64,000 nucleotides of DNA from JAGVGT01 sp963807225 (GCA_963807225.1 CAWEAD010000008.1:310001-374000), one strand, 5' to 3'; counted from the first letter of the stretch, positions 34,285 through 44,294 are shown. Translations and numbers: made by a program. The notes: generated by a model from the sequence alone, not told the origin.

Positions 34285-36459
34285 ATGGCCAAGGCTGAGA
34301 GTCAGAGAGAAAGACCCCCGCTATTGCAGGAACTGGTGGCGGTGCTGGGATTGTTCCTGGCCCTGTTCGTGTTGGTCTGTCTGGCCGGCTTCACGCTGCC
34401 GGTTCAGGATTTTGGTGGTCCACAGCCCTTGCTTTGGGGCGGCAAAATTGGTTACTTCCTGGCTCAGGTGCTGATGAGCTTTCTGGGCTTCAGCTCTTTC
34501 GGGTTGGCCCTGCTGCTCTTCGCCTATTCCTTGTATTTCTTCTCGCCCCACGCCTCATTCCAGCGCTTACCTCACATTCTGGCCGGAGTTTCCGGCATTC
34601 TCATAGCCTCAAGCGGTCTTTTGGCCGCCATCGGTCGGAGAACCTTGGAGTTGCCAGGCCGGGTCTATCCGGCTGGCGGTCAATTGGGTGACATGCTGGC
34701 CAACCTCTTGGGCGAGTATTTCGGTCGTTCCGGCGCGGTGCTCTTTTTCCTTTGCCTGTTGCTGATGGCCCTGATGTTGGCTGTGAGGCTGTCTCCCTAT
34801 ATCCTGACCTGTAAATTTAAAATGTGGACGAGACTCCTTTGGGAACGCCTCAGACAAAGGGAGTCCGCCCCAGGCGACGAATCGGTCAAACCGGTTGTTC
34901 CTCCGGGCCGGAGAACCATGTCCGAAAAGATATTGCCAGTCCCCGCCGGGAGCTTCGAAAATCTGATCACCGTACCCAGTGTCAATGAACCGGTGCGCTT
35001 GCTCGCAGACGATGCCGACGATGAAGATTTCCAGCCGGTGGCATTGACCACCAGCGATTACCGGTTGCCGGGGATCAATCTCCTGGAGAAGTCACCGGGT
35101 GGCGATTTTCTGGCCGATCGTGAACATTACCTGGAGGTCAGTGCCAAACTGGAAGAGAAACTCAGCGATTTCGGGGTTTCCGGAAAGGTTTCCGGGATTT
35201 CGCCGGGTCCGGTTATTACCACCTACGAGTATGAACCGGCTCCTGGCGTCAAGATCAACAAGATCGTCGCCCTGGCCGACGACCTGGCTCTGGGCCTCAA
35301 GGCTGAAAGTGTTCGGATCGTCGGCTCCATTCCCGGCAAGGCTGCGCTGGGCATCGAGATCCCCAATCGCGAACGGCAAATCGTTTATATCCGGGACATT
35401 CTGGCCAGTGAAGAGTTTCAGAAGGCCGCCGCCAAACTGACCATTGGTCTGGGCATGGACGTGGTCGGCAACCCGGTTATGGCTAATCTGGCCAAGATGC
35501 CGCACCTGCTCATCGCCGGAGCCACCGGAGCCGGCAAGAGCGTGGCGGTGAACGGTATCATCTGCAGCATTCTGATGAAGGCCACTCCGGAAGAGGTGCG
35601 GATGCTGATGGTCGACCCCAAACGCATAGAACTTTCCTGCTACGAAGACATCCCGCATCTTCTGCACCCGGTGGTGGTCGATCCGAAAATGGCCAGTCGC
35701 GCCCTGCAATGGGCGGTGCGGGAGATGGAACGGCGCTACCAGATCATGGAGGAAAAGAGGGTCAAGAACATCCACAGCTACAATGAGCAGGCGGAGGAGG
35801 GCGAACCGCGGTTGCCCCTGATTGTCATCATCATCGACGAGTTGGCCGATCTGATGATGGTTTCCTCCCGGGAGGTGGAAGACTCGGTAGCCCGGTTGGC
35901 CCAGATGGCTAGGGCGGCAGGGATGCATCTGATTCTGGCCACCCAGCGCCCCTCGGTCGACGTATTGACCGGCTTGATCAAGGCCAACTTTCCCACCCGC
36001 ATGTCCTTCAAGGTTTCCTCCAAGATCGACTCCCGGACCATTCTCGACTCCAGCGGCGCCGAGCATCTTCTGGGCGCCGGCGACATGCTCTTTCTGCCAC
36101 CCGGCAGTTCGCGTCTGCAACGCATTCATGGCGCCTATATATCCGAAAAGGAAATTGAACGGATCGTCAAGTTTATCAAGGGCCAGCGTTCCGCGGTCTA
36201 CGACGAATCGGTGGTCAGGGTGGTGGAGACCCCGGCCGACGGTGACGGGTCCGAAGATGAGGAAGTCGACGAAAAGTACGACGAGGCCGTGGCCTTTGTC
36301 TGCGAAACTGGTCAGGCCTCAATCTCCATGGTGCAGAGAAGGTTACGGGTCGGCTATAACCGGGCGGCCCGAATGATCGAGACCATGGAGAAAGAGGGGA
36401 TTGTCGGCCCGGCCGATGGCTCCAAGGCCCGTGAAGTCCTGGCCAGAAAATCGTACTGA
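34285..36459 (+). CDS. ftsK: DNA translocase FtsK
   Basis: Septum-anchored DNA pump that clears the chromosome terminus and activates dimer resolution. About 724 residues: four N-terminal membrane helices (within residues 12-170), a short linker, then the motor with Walker A GATGAGKS, Walker B VIIIDELADLMM and the ILATQRPSVDV segment, and a C-terminal gamma winged helix (ISMVQRRLRVGYNRAARMIE). ATG 34285 with GGAAGGA upstream is preferred over an in-frame TTG at 34249. The linker is short compared with E. coli FtsK. Confidence 0.96.
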   Translation: MAKAESQRERPPLLQELVAVLGLFLALFVLVCLAGFTLPVQDFGGPQPLLWGGKIGYFLAQVLMSFLGFSSFGLALLLFAYSLYFFSPHASFQRLPHILAGVSGILIASSGLLAAIGRRTLELPGRVYPAGGQLGDMLANLLGEYFGRSGAVLFFLCLLLMALMLAVRLSPYILTCKFKMWTRLLWERLRQRESAPGDESVKPVVPPGRRTMSEKILPVPAGSFENLITVPSVNEPVRLLADDADDEDFQPVALTTSDYRLPGINLLEKSPGGDFLADREHYLEVSAKLEEKLSDFGVSGKVSGISPGPVITTYEYEPAPGVKINKIVALADDLALGLKAESVRIVGSIPGKAALGIEIPNRERQIVYIRDILASEEFQKAAAKLTIGLGMDVVGNPVMANLAKMPHLLIAGATGAGKSVAVNGIICSILMKATPEEVRMLMVDPKRIELSCYEDIPHLLHPVVVDPKMASRALQWAVREMERRYQIMEEKRVKNIHSYNEQAEEGEPRLPLIVIIIDELADLMMVSSREVEDSVARLAQMARAAGMHLILATQRPSVDVLTGLIKANFPTRMSFKVSSKIDSRTILDSSGAEHLLGAGDMLFLPPGSSRLQRIHGAYISEKEIERIVKFIKGQRSAVYDESVVRVVETPADGDGSEDEEVDEKYDEAVAFVCETGQASISMVQRRLRVGYNRAARMIETMEKEGIVGPADGSKAREVLARKSY

Positions 36460-36646
36460 TCCTCTCCTCTCTTCCAGCAACCGGAGCGGAGTCTGCCCCT
36501 ATATTCGCCATCTTCGTTAATCCCATAATCCTCTGTTTTCGGCCTGGAAATTCTCTAGTGCGTCCTTATTGTTACTAATAAGAATCGTAATTGAAATCGA
36601 TTGCCCGGTTACCGGGTGGGAAGTTGTGTAACCATGAGGTGAGTCC

Positions 36647-36898
36647 ATGCACGACAGAACAGAGATATGCCGGAAAATTATCGAAATTCTGCCGGCACTT
36701 GGGAATTGCGGAGTGGATCTGAATGTTTCCTTTGACGACCGGTTACAAGTATGGCGGGTCAGTTACGATAAGGAAGGGCGGCATGCCGTGGCCTTTCTGG
36801 AAGAGGAGGATGTCGAACGCTGCTTGAGTGGGCGTGAATGCCTCTCCCTGGGCATCATGGCGCACCAGTTGCGGGAGTGGTCATGCACTTTCAGATAG
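36647..36898 (+). CDS. Hypothetical protein, 83 aa
   Basis: No family recognised. It is a small, acidic soluble protein with four cysteines, no signal peptide and no membrane helix. GAGGTGAG lies just before the ATG, supporting translation. It is isolated, with gaps of about 190 and 140 bases on either side. Confidence 0.6.
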   Translation: MHDRTEICRKIIEILPALGNCGVDLNVSFDDRLQVWRVSYDKEGRHAVAFLEEEDVERCLSGRECLSLGIMAHQLREWSCTFR

Positions 36899-37038
36899 CT
36901 TTTAACTTTTGCCCTCTGATCTTCTCCGGGGTTGCTGGTGGTGATGCACGGCGGGAAAGTTCGTCAGGAAGCAATGCCTAGCAGTAAATTGACCGGTATG
37001 CCAAAGAGGGGGAGTCTTTTTCCCAGGAGTGGATCTCA

Positions 37039-37830
37039 ATGCTTGATCTGACCACCGATGGTCATGTCCATACCAGTCTCTGTCGTCACGCCGTCGGCAG
37101 CATGGACGATTATGCCCGGATGGCCGAGGCTCGAGGGATCAAACGTTTGTTTTTTCTGGAGCATCTAGAAAAGGGCGTCGATTACTTTGAAAGAACCTGG
37201 TTGACCGAGCCTGACTTTGATGAATATTTTCGCCTCGGGCGAGAATTACAGCAGACCTGGGAAGGGAAGGTAGAGATCGGACTCGGAGTTGAAGTGGGTT
37301 ACAACCCGGAGCGTCGCCCGGAAATTCTGGCCGCTCTGGCGGCCCGACCCTGGGATCGGATCGGTATTTCCTACCATTTCATGGAGGTGGCGGGGCGCCA
37401 CTACAACTTGGTCAGCCGCAAGAGCGATAATCTGGAGCCCCTCGGGCGACTGGGAGTGAACAGGGTCTTAAGCGATTATTTCGCCACCTTGCTGGAGGCT
37501 ATCGAAACTCTGCCAGGCCAGGTAGTCTGCCACTTGGATGCGGCCATGCGCTACCATCCGGGAATTCGCCTGGAGAGCCAACATTACCGCCAGATCGACG
37601 AGATCTTTACAGTCATGAGTAAGCGGGGGTTGGCCTTGGAAGTAAATGCCTCCGGCTGCCGGATGCGGGGTGAACCCTTCCCGAACCGGGAACTGATCGC
37701 CGAGGCGTTGCGGCGCGGGATCGCCCTGGCGGCCGGCTCCGATGCCCATCGTCCCGAGGACGTGGGGCAGTTCGCCGGCTTGCGGGATTTTATGGTGGAA
37801 CAGGGTTTCCCGGTCTTCACCGGAGAGTAA
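37039..37830 (+). CDS. PHP-domain phosphatase, histidinol-phosphatase type
   Basis: Metal-dependent phosphoesterase. The PHP motifs are in order: DGHVHTSLCRHA (His-X-His plus a third His), FLEHLEK, the Glu in GVEVGYNP, GISYHFM, CHLDAA and the late AGSDAHRPEDV. The arrangement is that of HisK histidinol-phosphate phosphatases (263 residues). No other histidine genes are nearby, so another sugar or nucleotide phosphate could be the substrate. Its 3' end overlaps the convergent gene at 37817 by 14 bases. Confidence 0.85.
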   Translation: MLDLTTDGHVHTSLCRHAVGSMDDYARMAEARGIKRLFFLEHLEKGVDYFERTWLTEPDFDEYFRLGRELQQTWEGKVEIGLGVEVGYNPERRPEILAALAARPWDRIGISYHFMEVAGRHYNLVSRKSDNLEPLGRLGVNRVLSDYFATLLEAIETLPGQVVCHLDAAMRYHPGIRLESQHYRQIDEIFTVMSKRGLALEVNASGCRMRGEPFPNRELIAEALRRGIALAAGSDAHRPEDVGQFAGLRDFMVEQGFPVFTGE

Positions 37831-38215
37831 TGGTCAACGGAACCCCGTAGATCTTGCGGGAAATGGTTCGGGTCGGCTCCAGACGCCAATCACCGCAATC
37901 GGCCAGATCGCCCAGGCGTTGGTTGATCTCCTTGACCAGCTCGGCGACACCGATAAGCGGATGGCGGGCAAAGACCTCCGGTAGACCGTAGGTTAGGTGG
38001 CAGGCCAGACATTTGCCGGGCCTTTCGGTGAGCTTGAAGAGAAAATGCAGCGCTTGGTCTTGGGGCGAATACCCTTCATATTCCAGACTGATGTCGTAGA
38101 CGCCTTCCTCGATGTCTCCATAAAGTGCTTCGAAGAACTGGTTGCTGCGGTCGGTCGGAAACATTTCCAGCAGGAGCGGAGGGGTGAAAAGATGTTTAAA
38201 TTTATCGGAGTCCAT
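37817..38215 (-). CDS. Conserved hypothetical protein with CLAC motif
   Basis: Soluble protein of 132 residues. The ordered blocks FTPPLLLEMFPTDRSNQFFEAL, YDISLEYEGY and PGKCLACHLTYGLPEVFARHP look like a family I have seen in Desulfobacterota genomes under unhelpful names; no function is known to me. The CLACHLTYG stretch with a nearby His could bind metal. It converges with the PHP gene, sharing 14 bases at the ends. Confidence 0.72.
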   Translation of the reverse strand: MDSDKFKHLFTPPLLLEMFPTDRSNQFFEALYGDIEEGVYDISLEYEGYSPQDQALHFLFKLTERPGKCLACHLTYGLPEVFARHPLIGVAELVKEINQRLGDLADCGDWRLEPTRTISRKIYGVPLTITLR

Positions 38216-38466
38216 TTGGTCGCTTGCTTGATGAAGATTGATCGGCTGAGAATTTGTTAACCTATAAAAATACCGACCCCGGACCGGAGCGTCAACGGCA
38301 AAGATGCCCGGCTCCGCCGGTTGATTGCGGCTCCAGCGCCACTATGGTAGATTGTCGACCCGGCAAAGGGCCGGAAGTTAATCGTAACCCGGCTTGATAC
38401 GAATCAGCTTCGTCAGCCTCTTCGTCCTTCGCCGAGATAAAGTTGTCCGGACGCTATCGGAAAGAT

Positions 38467-40665
38467 ATGCAACATTCCCTATTTATAAATGAAAAGAATC
38501 CTTCCGGTCCAGGGGCGGAAAAATTTCGGCGGGGTGATCTCAACGCGGCTCAATTGGAGGCGGCGACCGCCATGGGTGGCCCTCTTCTGGTAATCGCCGG
38601 GGCCGGCACCGGCAAAACCCGCACCCTGGTCTACCGCATGGCCTACCTGATCGAGCAGGGAGTACCGGCCGAGAATATTCTGCTTCTGACCTTTACCCGC
38701 AAGGCCGCCCAGGAGATGATCGAACGGGCCGCGCTCCTGATAAAAGACCCGGGACAACGCGTCACCGGCGGGACTTTCCACGCCATGGCCAACGTGCTGT
38801 TGCGCCGGCACGGGCATCATCTGGGCTATCCCCCCAACTTCACCATCCTAGACCGGGCCGATTCCGAGGGCATCATCAACCTGCTCAAATCTTCACTGGA
38901 ACTGGGCGGCACCGGCAAGCGCTTCCCCTCAAAGCGGATGGTCTGCAACATCTTCTCCCGGGCGGTCAATAAAGGACTGGGCTTGGAGGAGATCATCGAC
39001 GAGCAGTATGGCCACCTGGCCGACTACGGCGAAGATCTGGCCCTGATCCAGGAGCATTACCGACGCTTCAAGCTGGAGCACGGGCTGATGGATTACGACG
39101 ACCTGCTGGTCAAGTTGCGGCAGGTGTTGAGTGAGTTCCCCCAGGTGCGAAGCGAGATCGCCGCCCGTTTCCAGCATATCCTGGTCGATGAGTACCAGGA
39201 TACCAACCACATCCAGGCCGAGATTGTTCGTCTGATGGCCGGCGACCGGGGCAACGTCATGGTGGTGGGTGATGACTCCCAGTCGATTTACAGTTTCAGG
39301 GGCGCCGACTTCCGGAACATCATGGAGTTCCAACAGCTCTTTCCCGGAGCCCGTCTGATTCGGCTGGAGGAAAACTACCGTTCCACCCAGGCCATTCTGG
39401 CCTTGACCAACGCCATCATTGCGCAGGCCCGGGAGAAGTACGAGAAGAAACTGTTCAGCAATATCACCGGCGGCCAACGACCGGTGATTTATGGGGCCTG
39501 GGACGAAAAAGCCCAGGCCCGCTGGGTGGCTGAGCGTATCGCCGCCCTGCGGGAAGAGGGGGTGGTGCTGGAAGAGATTGCCGTGCTCTTCCGCTCCGGT
39601 TTCCATTCCTACAAGCTGGAGCTGGAATTGAACAACCGTCAGATCGGCTTCGAAAAACGCGGCGGCCAGAAACTGACCGAATCGGCCCATATCAAGGATA
39701 TGCTCTCCTACCTCAGGGTGATCAACAACCCCCGCGATAATCTTTCCTGGAACCGGATTCTTCTCTTACTCGACAAGGTTGGTCCGAAGACTGCCCGGCA
39801 GATCCTGGCCGCCGTTCGTGAGGCCGAGGAACCCCTGGCGGCGCTACGGGCTTATCCGGCCGGCCGCAGCTGGCGGGGCGGTTTGCATGGTTTGGTGGCC
39901 CTGCTGGAGAAGGTTAGTGGCGAAGGTTGGTCGCCGGTAGAGATCTTCGACGAGGTAATGGAGTATTACCGGGAGCTCTTCGAGCGGATTTACCATGATG
40001 ATTATCCCACCCGCAGCCGCGATCTGGAGCAGATGCGGCAGCTGGTCGCCGGCTATGCCGATCTGCAGGGAATAATTGACGATACGGCCCTGGATCCGCC
40101 CGAGGCCAGTGACGAGTCGCTGGGCGGCCGCCTGGGTAAACCTGCCGGCCTGGTTCTTTCCACCATTCATTCGGCCAAGGGGCTGGAGTGGGACCATGTC
40201 TTCGTTATCCATCTGACTGCCGGCCGTTTTCCCTCCAGCCAGCCTTTCATGAAAGATGAATGGGAGGAGGAGCGGCGGATGTTCTATGTCGCCGCCACCC
40301 GAGCCCGCCAGATGCTTTATCTCAGTTATCCCCGTGAGGTTCAGTCTTTCGACCAGCAGGCGGTGGCGGGGGGGATTTCCCCCTTCCTGGCCGAGGTACC
40401 GTCTGCGCTGCTGCAGAACTGGGATAGCCGGGCGAGCAGTCTGCCGGGCGTGGTTGATGCCGTTTCTCTTCGAAGTAGTAAATCTGGGGTAGCGTGTCGA
40501 GCGGTGCAGCCCCCCCCGACCGTTGGCGCCCGGGTCCGCCACCCATTTTTCGGCGAAGGCAAGGTAGAGAATATTTCCGGCAATCGGAGCGTGGATGTCT
40601 TTTTCCCCCGACACGGCCGCAAAACCCTGCATCTTGATTATGCCCGCTTAGAGGTGTTGGAATGA
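38467..40665 (+). CDS. UvrD/PcrA-type superfamily 1 DNA helicase
   Basis: 3'-5' DNA helicase acting in repair or replication restart. The motifs run in order: NAAQLEAAT (Q motif), Walker A GAGTGKT, LLTFTRKAAQEM, DEYQDTN (II), GDDSQSIYSFRGAD (III), LEENYRSTQ (IV), STIHSAKGLEWDHVFV (V) and FYVAATRARQML (VI). The C-terminal tail, GARVRHPFFGEGKVENI onward, is the RNA-polymerase-binding Tudor-like module typical of UvrD/PcrA. ATG 38467 is chosen; a TTG at 38443 would add eight residues. About 732 residues. Confidence 0.93.
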   Translation: MQHSLFINEKNPSGPGAEKFRRGDLNAAQLEAATAMGGPLLVIAGAGTGKTRTLVYRMAYLIEQGVPAENILLLTFTRKAAQEMIERAALLIKDPGQRVTGGTFHAMANVLLRRHGHHLGYPPNFTILDRADSEGIINLLKSSLELGGTGKRFPSKRMVCNIFSRAVNKGLGLEEIIDEQYGHLADYGEDLALIQEHYRRFKLEHGLMDYDDLLVKLRQVLSEFPQVRSEIAARFQHILVDEYQDTNHIQAEIVRLMAGDRGNVMVVGDDSQSIYSFRGADFRNIMEFQQLFPGARLIRLEENYRSTQAILALTNAIIAQAREKYEKKLFSNITGGQRPVIYGAWDEKAQARWVAERIAALREEGVVLEEIAVLFRSGFHSYKLELELNNRQIGFEKRGGQKLTESAHIKDMLSYLRVINNPRDNLSWNRILLLLDKVGPKTARQILAAVREAEEPLAALRAYPAGRSWRGGLHGLVALLEKVSGEGWSPVEIFDEVMEYYRELFERIYHDDYPTRSRDLEQMRQLVAGYADLQGIIDDTALDPPEASDESLGGRLGKPAGLVLSTIHSAKGLEWDHVFVIHLTAGRFPSSQPFMKDEWEEERRMFYVAATRARQMLYLSYPREVQSFDQQAVAGGISPFLAEVPSALLQNWDSRASSLPGVVDAVSLRSSKSGVACRAVQPPPTVGARVRHPFFGEGKVENISGNRSVDVFFPRHGRKTLHLDYARLEVLE

Positions 40666-40876
40666 TGGCGTTTGCAGCGCACTGTAGCCGCTCGGAGTCT
40701 CACTTCGTTCGCTTACCGGTTATTGGCCTGTTTTCATACCCAAGTAAAGTGAACAGACCTCTGCCTCGCACCCCAAGAGCACTTCCTGCGGGGCGCATCT
40801 GCGGCACCCTGCAAAGGCCATCGATTTCCAAGTTGGCTATACTTTTGGGGATTTCCCCATTTGAGGGTTTGGATTG
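40666..40876. other. Gap before folC with a sequence partly shared with 62.5 kb
   Basis: No gene is supported here. The segment 40694-40727 (GGAGTCTC, TCGCTTACC, GTTATTGGC in order) resembles 62470-62513 in another intergenic region, which suggests copies of an intergenic repeat. Confidence 0.4.
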
Positions 40877-42217
40877 ATGAATTACCAAGAGGCCTGGGAT
40901 TTTCTCAACGATCTGCAGTTTTTTAAGATCAAGCTGGGGCTCGAGTCCATGGGGGCCTTCCTGGACAGCCTCGGCAATCCGCAGCAACAGTTGAAGTTCG
41001 TCCATGTGGCCGGTACCAACGGTAAAGGTTCGGTCTGCACCAGCCTGTCGGCAATTTTGGGCCGGTCCGGATACCGGGTCGGGGTTTACACCTCGCCGCA
41101 TCTCACTTCGGTACGAGAACGGTTCAGGATCAACGATGAGTATATCTCCGAGGAGGAGTTTGCCGAAGAGGCCACCGCCATCCGGCAGATCCTGGCCGGC
41201 CGGCAGATCACCTACTTTGAGTTTACCACCGCCCTGGCTCTGCTCTGGTTTGCCCGGCGCCGGGTCGATCTGGTTATCCTGGAAGTGGGGTTGGGAGGCA
41301 GGTTGGATGCCACCAACGTGGTGACGCCGCTGGTCGGCGTGGTCACCAATGTGGCCATGGACCATGAGGCCTACCTGGGCAGCACTCTGGCCGAAATTGC
41401 CGCCGAGAAGGCCGGAATCGTCAAGTCCGGAGTTCCCCTGGTCTCGGCCATCGCGCCGGACGAAGGACGTGAGGTGTTGAGCCGTACCTGCAGTGAAAAA
41501 GGGGCACCACTCTACCTTCTGGGTCGGGATTTTCAAGTTACGACCCGGTCGGATGGTTCTTGGACCTATCGGGGGATTAACCCGGAGATGCTGCTTGACA
41601 ACTTGCGGACCAATTTACTTGGTGACTACCAGCTGGATAACAGCGCGGTTGCTCTGGCGGTGAGCGAACTCTTGGGCCGGCAGGGCTTTTCGGTCAACCA
41701 GACACTGATCGGACCGGCGTTGAGCCAGGTCCGGTGGCCGGGCCGGTTGGAAAAATTCTGCCTTTCCGAACCGGGCCGAGAGAAAATCGTCTGTCCTGCC
41801 GGGCAGGCGAATTTGCCGGCCACCGGCTTTCGCCGCTATCTGCTGGACGGAGCCCATAATCCGGCCGGAGTCGAAAGTCTGGCTCGTTTTCTGGAAGATC
41901 GGAGAGAATATCGGGATCTGGTCATGGTCTGGTCCAGCATGTCGGACAAAGACTTTACCTCTTCTCTGGCCAGGATTATCCCGCTATGCCGGAAGATCAT
42001 CTTCACCCGGCCGGAAGCGGAACGCTCCGCTACCCAGAATCAGTTGCGGGAATGCCTGCCGCCATCCTTTCGTGACCGGGCGCTGGCGGCCGCCGATATT
42101 GCCGAGGCACTGGCACAAGCCCGGCTCTTGACGGACGGACGCGATCTGATCGGTGTGGCCGGTTCTCTTTATCTGGTCGGGGCGGCTCGCAGGCAGCTCT
42201 TGGGAGAGATTGCCTGA
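40877..42217 (+). CDS. folC: Folylpolyglutamate synthase / dihydrofolate synthase
   Basis: Adds glutamates to folates and may also make dihydrofolate. The Mur-ligase fold is shown by the ATP loop VAGTNGKGSVC, YTSPHLTSVRERF, the EVGLGGRLDATN motif and LLDGAHNPAGVESL. 446 residues is normal. The ATG at 40877 is used rather than the TTG one codon earlier. The TGA overlaps the next ATG by one base. Confidence 0.95.
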   Translation: MNYQEAWDFLNDLQFFKIKLGLESMGAFLDSLGNPQQQLKFVHVAGTNGKGSVCTSLSAILGRSGYRVGVYTSPHLTSVRERFRINDEYISEEEFAEEATAIRQILAGRQITYFEFTTALALLWFARRRVDLVILEVGLGGRLDATNVVTPLVGVVTNVAMDHEAYLGSTLAEIAAEKAGIVKSGVPLVSAIAPDEGREVLSRTCSEKGAPLYLLGRDFQVTTRSDGSWTYRGINPEMLLDNLRTNLLGDYQLDNSAVALAVSELLGRQGFSVNQTLIGPALSQVRWPGRLEKFCLSEPGREKIVCPAGQANLPATGFRRYLLDGAHNPAGVESLARFLEDRREYRDLVMVWSSMSDKDFTSSLARIIPLCRKIIFTRPEAERSATQNQLRECLPPSFRDRALAAADIAEALAQARLLTDGRDLIGVAGSLYLVGAARRQLLGEIA

Positions 42218-42525
42218 TGGGCTGGGATGAGGACAACTTCTTTGCCGGGGTCGACGAAGAGATCATCAGGCAGGAAAAAGCCAAGGCGCGTGATCTCCGG
42301 AAAAGCCGCTGGTGGCAAGGCAAGCTGGCCGAAGGGCGGTGCCATTATTGTGGCCGGGCCACGCCCAGGGCGGAATTGACCATGGACCATGTCGTGCCGC
42401 TGACCCGTGGGGGACGCAGCGTCAAGAGTAACCTGGTGGCCTGCTGCAAGGAGTGCAATAACCGAAAGAAGAACCTGCTGCCGCAGGAGTGGGAAGAGTA
42501 CCTGGAAAAATGCGGGGCCGGGTAA
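42217..42525 (+). CDS. Small HNH endonuclease-type protein
   Basis: 102 residues. A charged helical N-terminal half is followed by an HNH domain: zinc pair CHYC, DHVVPLTRGG, NLVACCKECNNRK with the second Cys pair. Such stand-alone HNH proteins are widespread in Desulfobacterota next to housekeeping genes; nuclease activity is expected from the residues but the role is unknown. It is coupled to folC by a TGATG junction. Confidence 0.85.
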   Translation: MGWDEDNFFAGVDEEIIRQEKAKARDLRKSRWWQGKLAEGRCHYCGRATPRAELTMDHVVPLTRGGRSVKSNLVACCKECNNRKKNLLPQEWEEYLEKCGAG

Positions 42526-42536
42526 TTTCGGCCGGA

Positions 42537-42959
42537 TCAGTTGCTTTTCCGACTTCCCTGGCAATCGGGGCAGATGCCGTTGAAAGAGACATGATGCCCG
42601 GTAATTTGGTAGCCGGTAACCTCCTCAGCTTCGTTGTCCAGCAGTTGCTTCAGGGGAATGAAGACATCACTGACCCGGCCACATTTGTTGCAGTTGACAT
42701 GATAGTGCGGTGAGGCGTTGCCGTCGAAGCGTTTATGGGGTTCACCGAAATCGAGCTTTTGAATGGTGCCGCATTCATTGAGCAGTTCCAGATTCCGGTA
42801 CACCGTGCCCAAACTGATCCGCGGCAGTTTTTTGCGCACCATCTCGTAGACATCGGCCGCCGTCGGATGCGAAGTTACCTTGCAGAGTTCCTCGAGGATG
42901 ACCTTACGCTGACTGGTTTGCCGGATAATCTTGCCGAATTCTTTGGGATCGGTACTCAT
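42537..42959 (-). CDS. perR: Fur-family peroxide-stress regulator, PerR-like
   Basis: Metal-dependent repressor. The winged-helix half contains RISLGTVYRNLELL. Residues equivalent to the PerR regulatory site are present in order: His in SHPTAADVY, Asp in KRFDG, the two His of SPHYH and Asp in RVSDV (Fur has Glu there), and two structural zinc pairs, CNKC and CPDC. This combination favours PerR, which senses peroxide through bound iron, over Fur. 140 residues. The AT-rich 95-base gap to pfkA holds its promoter, but no clear Per box was identified. Confidence 0.85.
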   Translation of the reverse strand: MSTDPKEFGKIIRQTSQRKVILEELCKVTSHPTAADVYEMVRKKLPRISLGTVYRNLELLNECGTIQKLDFGEPHKRFDGNASPHYHVNCNKCGRVSDVFIPLKQLLDNEAEEVTGYQITGHHVSFNGICPDCQGSRKSN

Positions 42960-43055
42960 GACGGTTTCCCCCTATGCAAAAATATAGTTAACAAATTCTA
43001 TTAGTTCTTTTTTCAGGAAAAATCATTAAAAAATAATTTCCCCTATACTTGCCTT

Positions 43056-44156
43056 TCAGATTTCATCGCCCAGGCAAATCCCGATTTCCCTGGCGGTAAG
43101 GATCTTGTCGCTGTCCATGGGCACCTTTTTGCGCTGCTTGATCGCTTCCGCCAAGGGAATCGCTTCCATCTCGCCATTGACCAGGGCGACCATCTGATCA
43201 AACTGTTCCATTTCGGCCATGCGGACTGCCGCCGCGCCAAAACGCAAGGCCAGCAGGCGATCGAATGTGGTGGGTGAACCGCCCCTCTGCAAGTGGCCCA
43301 GGACCATGGAGCGGGTGTCCTTGCCGGCGCTTTGCCTGATCTGGTTGGCCACCCACTCGCCGATTCCCCCCAGCAGCATTTCCTGGCGACCGATTTCCTG
43401 CGGGCTGCGGTCCTTCTGGAATACGCAACCTTCCTTGGCACAGGCCCCTTCGGCCACCACGACGATGGCGTATTGTTTGCCGTGTAGTTCGTTGTCGGAA
43501 ATCTTGCGACAGATGGCCTCGATGCTGAAGGGGATTTCCGGCAGCAAAATAACGTCGGCGCCGCCGGAGATCCCTGAACTAAGAGCGATCCATCCGGAAT
43601 CTCGGCCCATTACCTCGACCACCATGACCCGGTCATGGGACTTGGCGGTGGAATGGAGTTTGTCGATGGCTTCGGTGGCGGTAGAGACGGCGGTATCGAA
43701 ACCGAAGGTCATCTGGGTGGCTTCCAGGTCGTTATCGATGGTTTTGGGCACTCCGATTACCGGCATGCCTTTCTCGGTGGCGAAGCGATGGGCGATCTCC
43801 AGGCTGCCGTCGCCGCCCACGGCGATGTGACAGGAGAATCCCATTCTGGTGAAGTTTTTCATCACCCGGTCCGAAACATCGCGGATCTGGTATTCTCCGG
43901 CCAGGTTCTCCACCGGCATGGCGAAAGGATTGCCCTTGTTGGTTGAGCCCAAGATTGTCCCGCCGGTGGGAGTGATGTCCTCGACCTTGTCGGCAGTGAG
44001 ACGTACCAGTTCGTCCGGGTCCAGCAGGCCCTTATAGCCGGTGCGACTGCCGTATACTTCCCAATCCCGAAAAAGCGAGGCCTTGACCACCGAATAAATT
44101 ACCGCGTTCAGGCCCGGGGCGTCACCGCCGCCGGTGGAGATTACGATTCTCTTCAT
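43056..44156 (-). CDS. pfkA: 6-phosphofructokinase
   Basis: Phosphorylates fructose-6-phosphate. Motifs: ISTGGGDAPGLN (phosphate loop), VGGDGSLEIA, GVPKTIDNDL (catalytic TIDND) and MGRDSGWIA. The residue after GGD is Gly, as in ATP enzymes, while PKTIDND has Lys where E. coli PfkA has Gly, a feature of PPi enzymes; this mix is typical of the group III enzymes, whose donor must be tested. The start at ATG 44156 (366 residues) matches the family and has a GAGGA site; an upstream extension to 44228 is unlikely. Confidence 0.93.
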   Translation of the reverse strand: MKRIVISTGGGDAPGLNAVIYSVVKASLFRDWEVYGSRTGYKGLLDPDELVRLTADKVEDITPTGGTILGSTNKGNPFAMPVENLAGEYQIRDVSDRVMKNFTRMGFSCHIAVGGDGSLEIAHRFATEKGMPVIGVPKTIDNDLEATQMTFGFDTAVSTATEAIDKLHSTAKSHDRVMVVEVMGRDSGWIALSSGISGGADVILLPEIPFSIEAICRKISDNELHGKQYAIVVVAEGACAKEGCVFQKDRSPQEIGRQEMLLGGIGEWVANQIRQSAGKDTRSMVLGHLQRGGSPTTFDRLLALRFGAAAVRMAEMEQFDQMVALVNGEMEAIPLAEAIKQRKKVPMDSDKILTAREIGICLGDEI

Positions 44157-44294
44157 GAATTTCCTCGAGTTATAATCTTGCCAGACTTTAGAATACCGAT
44201 AGTTTATCAAATTTGGCAGAAATAACATGGGGTCTTCTGAAATTCCGTCCTATCCATAATCATGAAAGTATTTAAATTATTTCTTAACGGTTGT

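Noticed and set aside
35092..36129. Long minus-strand frame opposite ftsK
   Set aside because: Shadow of the FtsK motor domain; no family resemblance.
40662..40877. 71-codon frame between uvrD-type gene and folC
   Set aside because: The segment resembles another intergenic region and lacks coding character.
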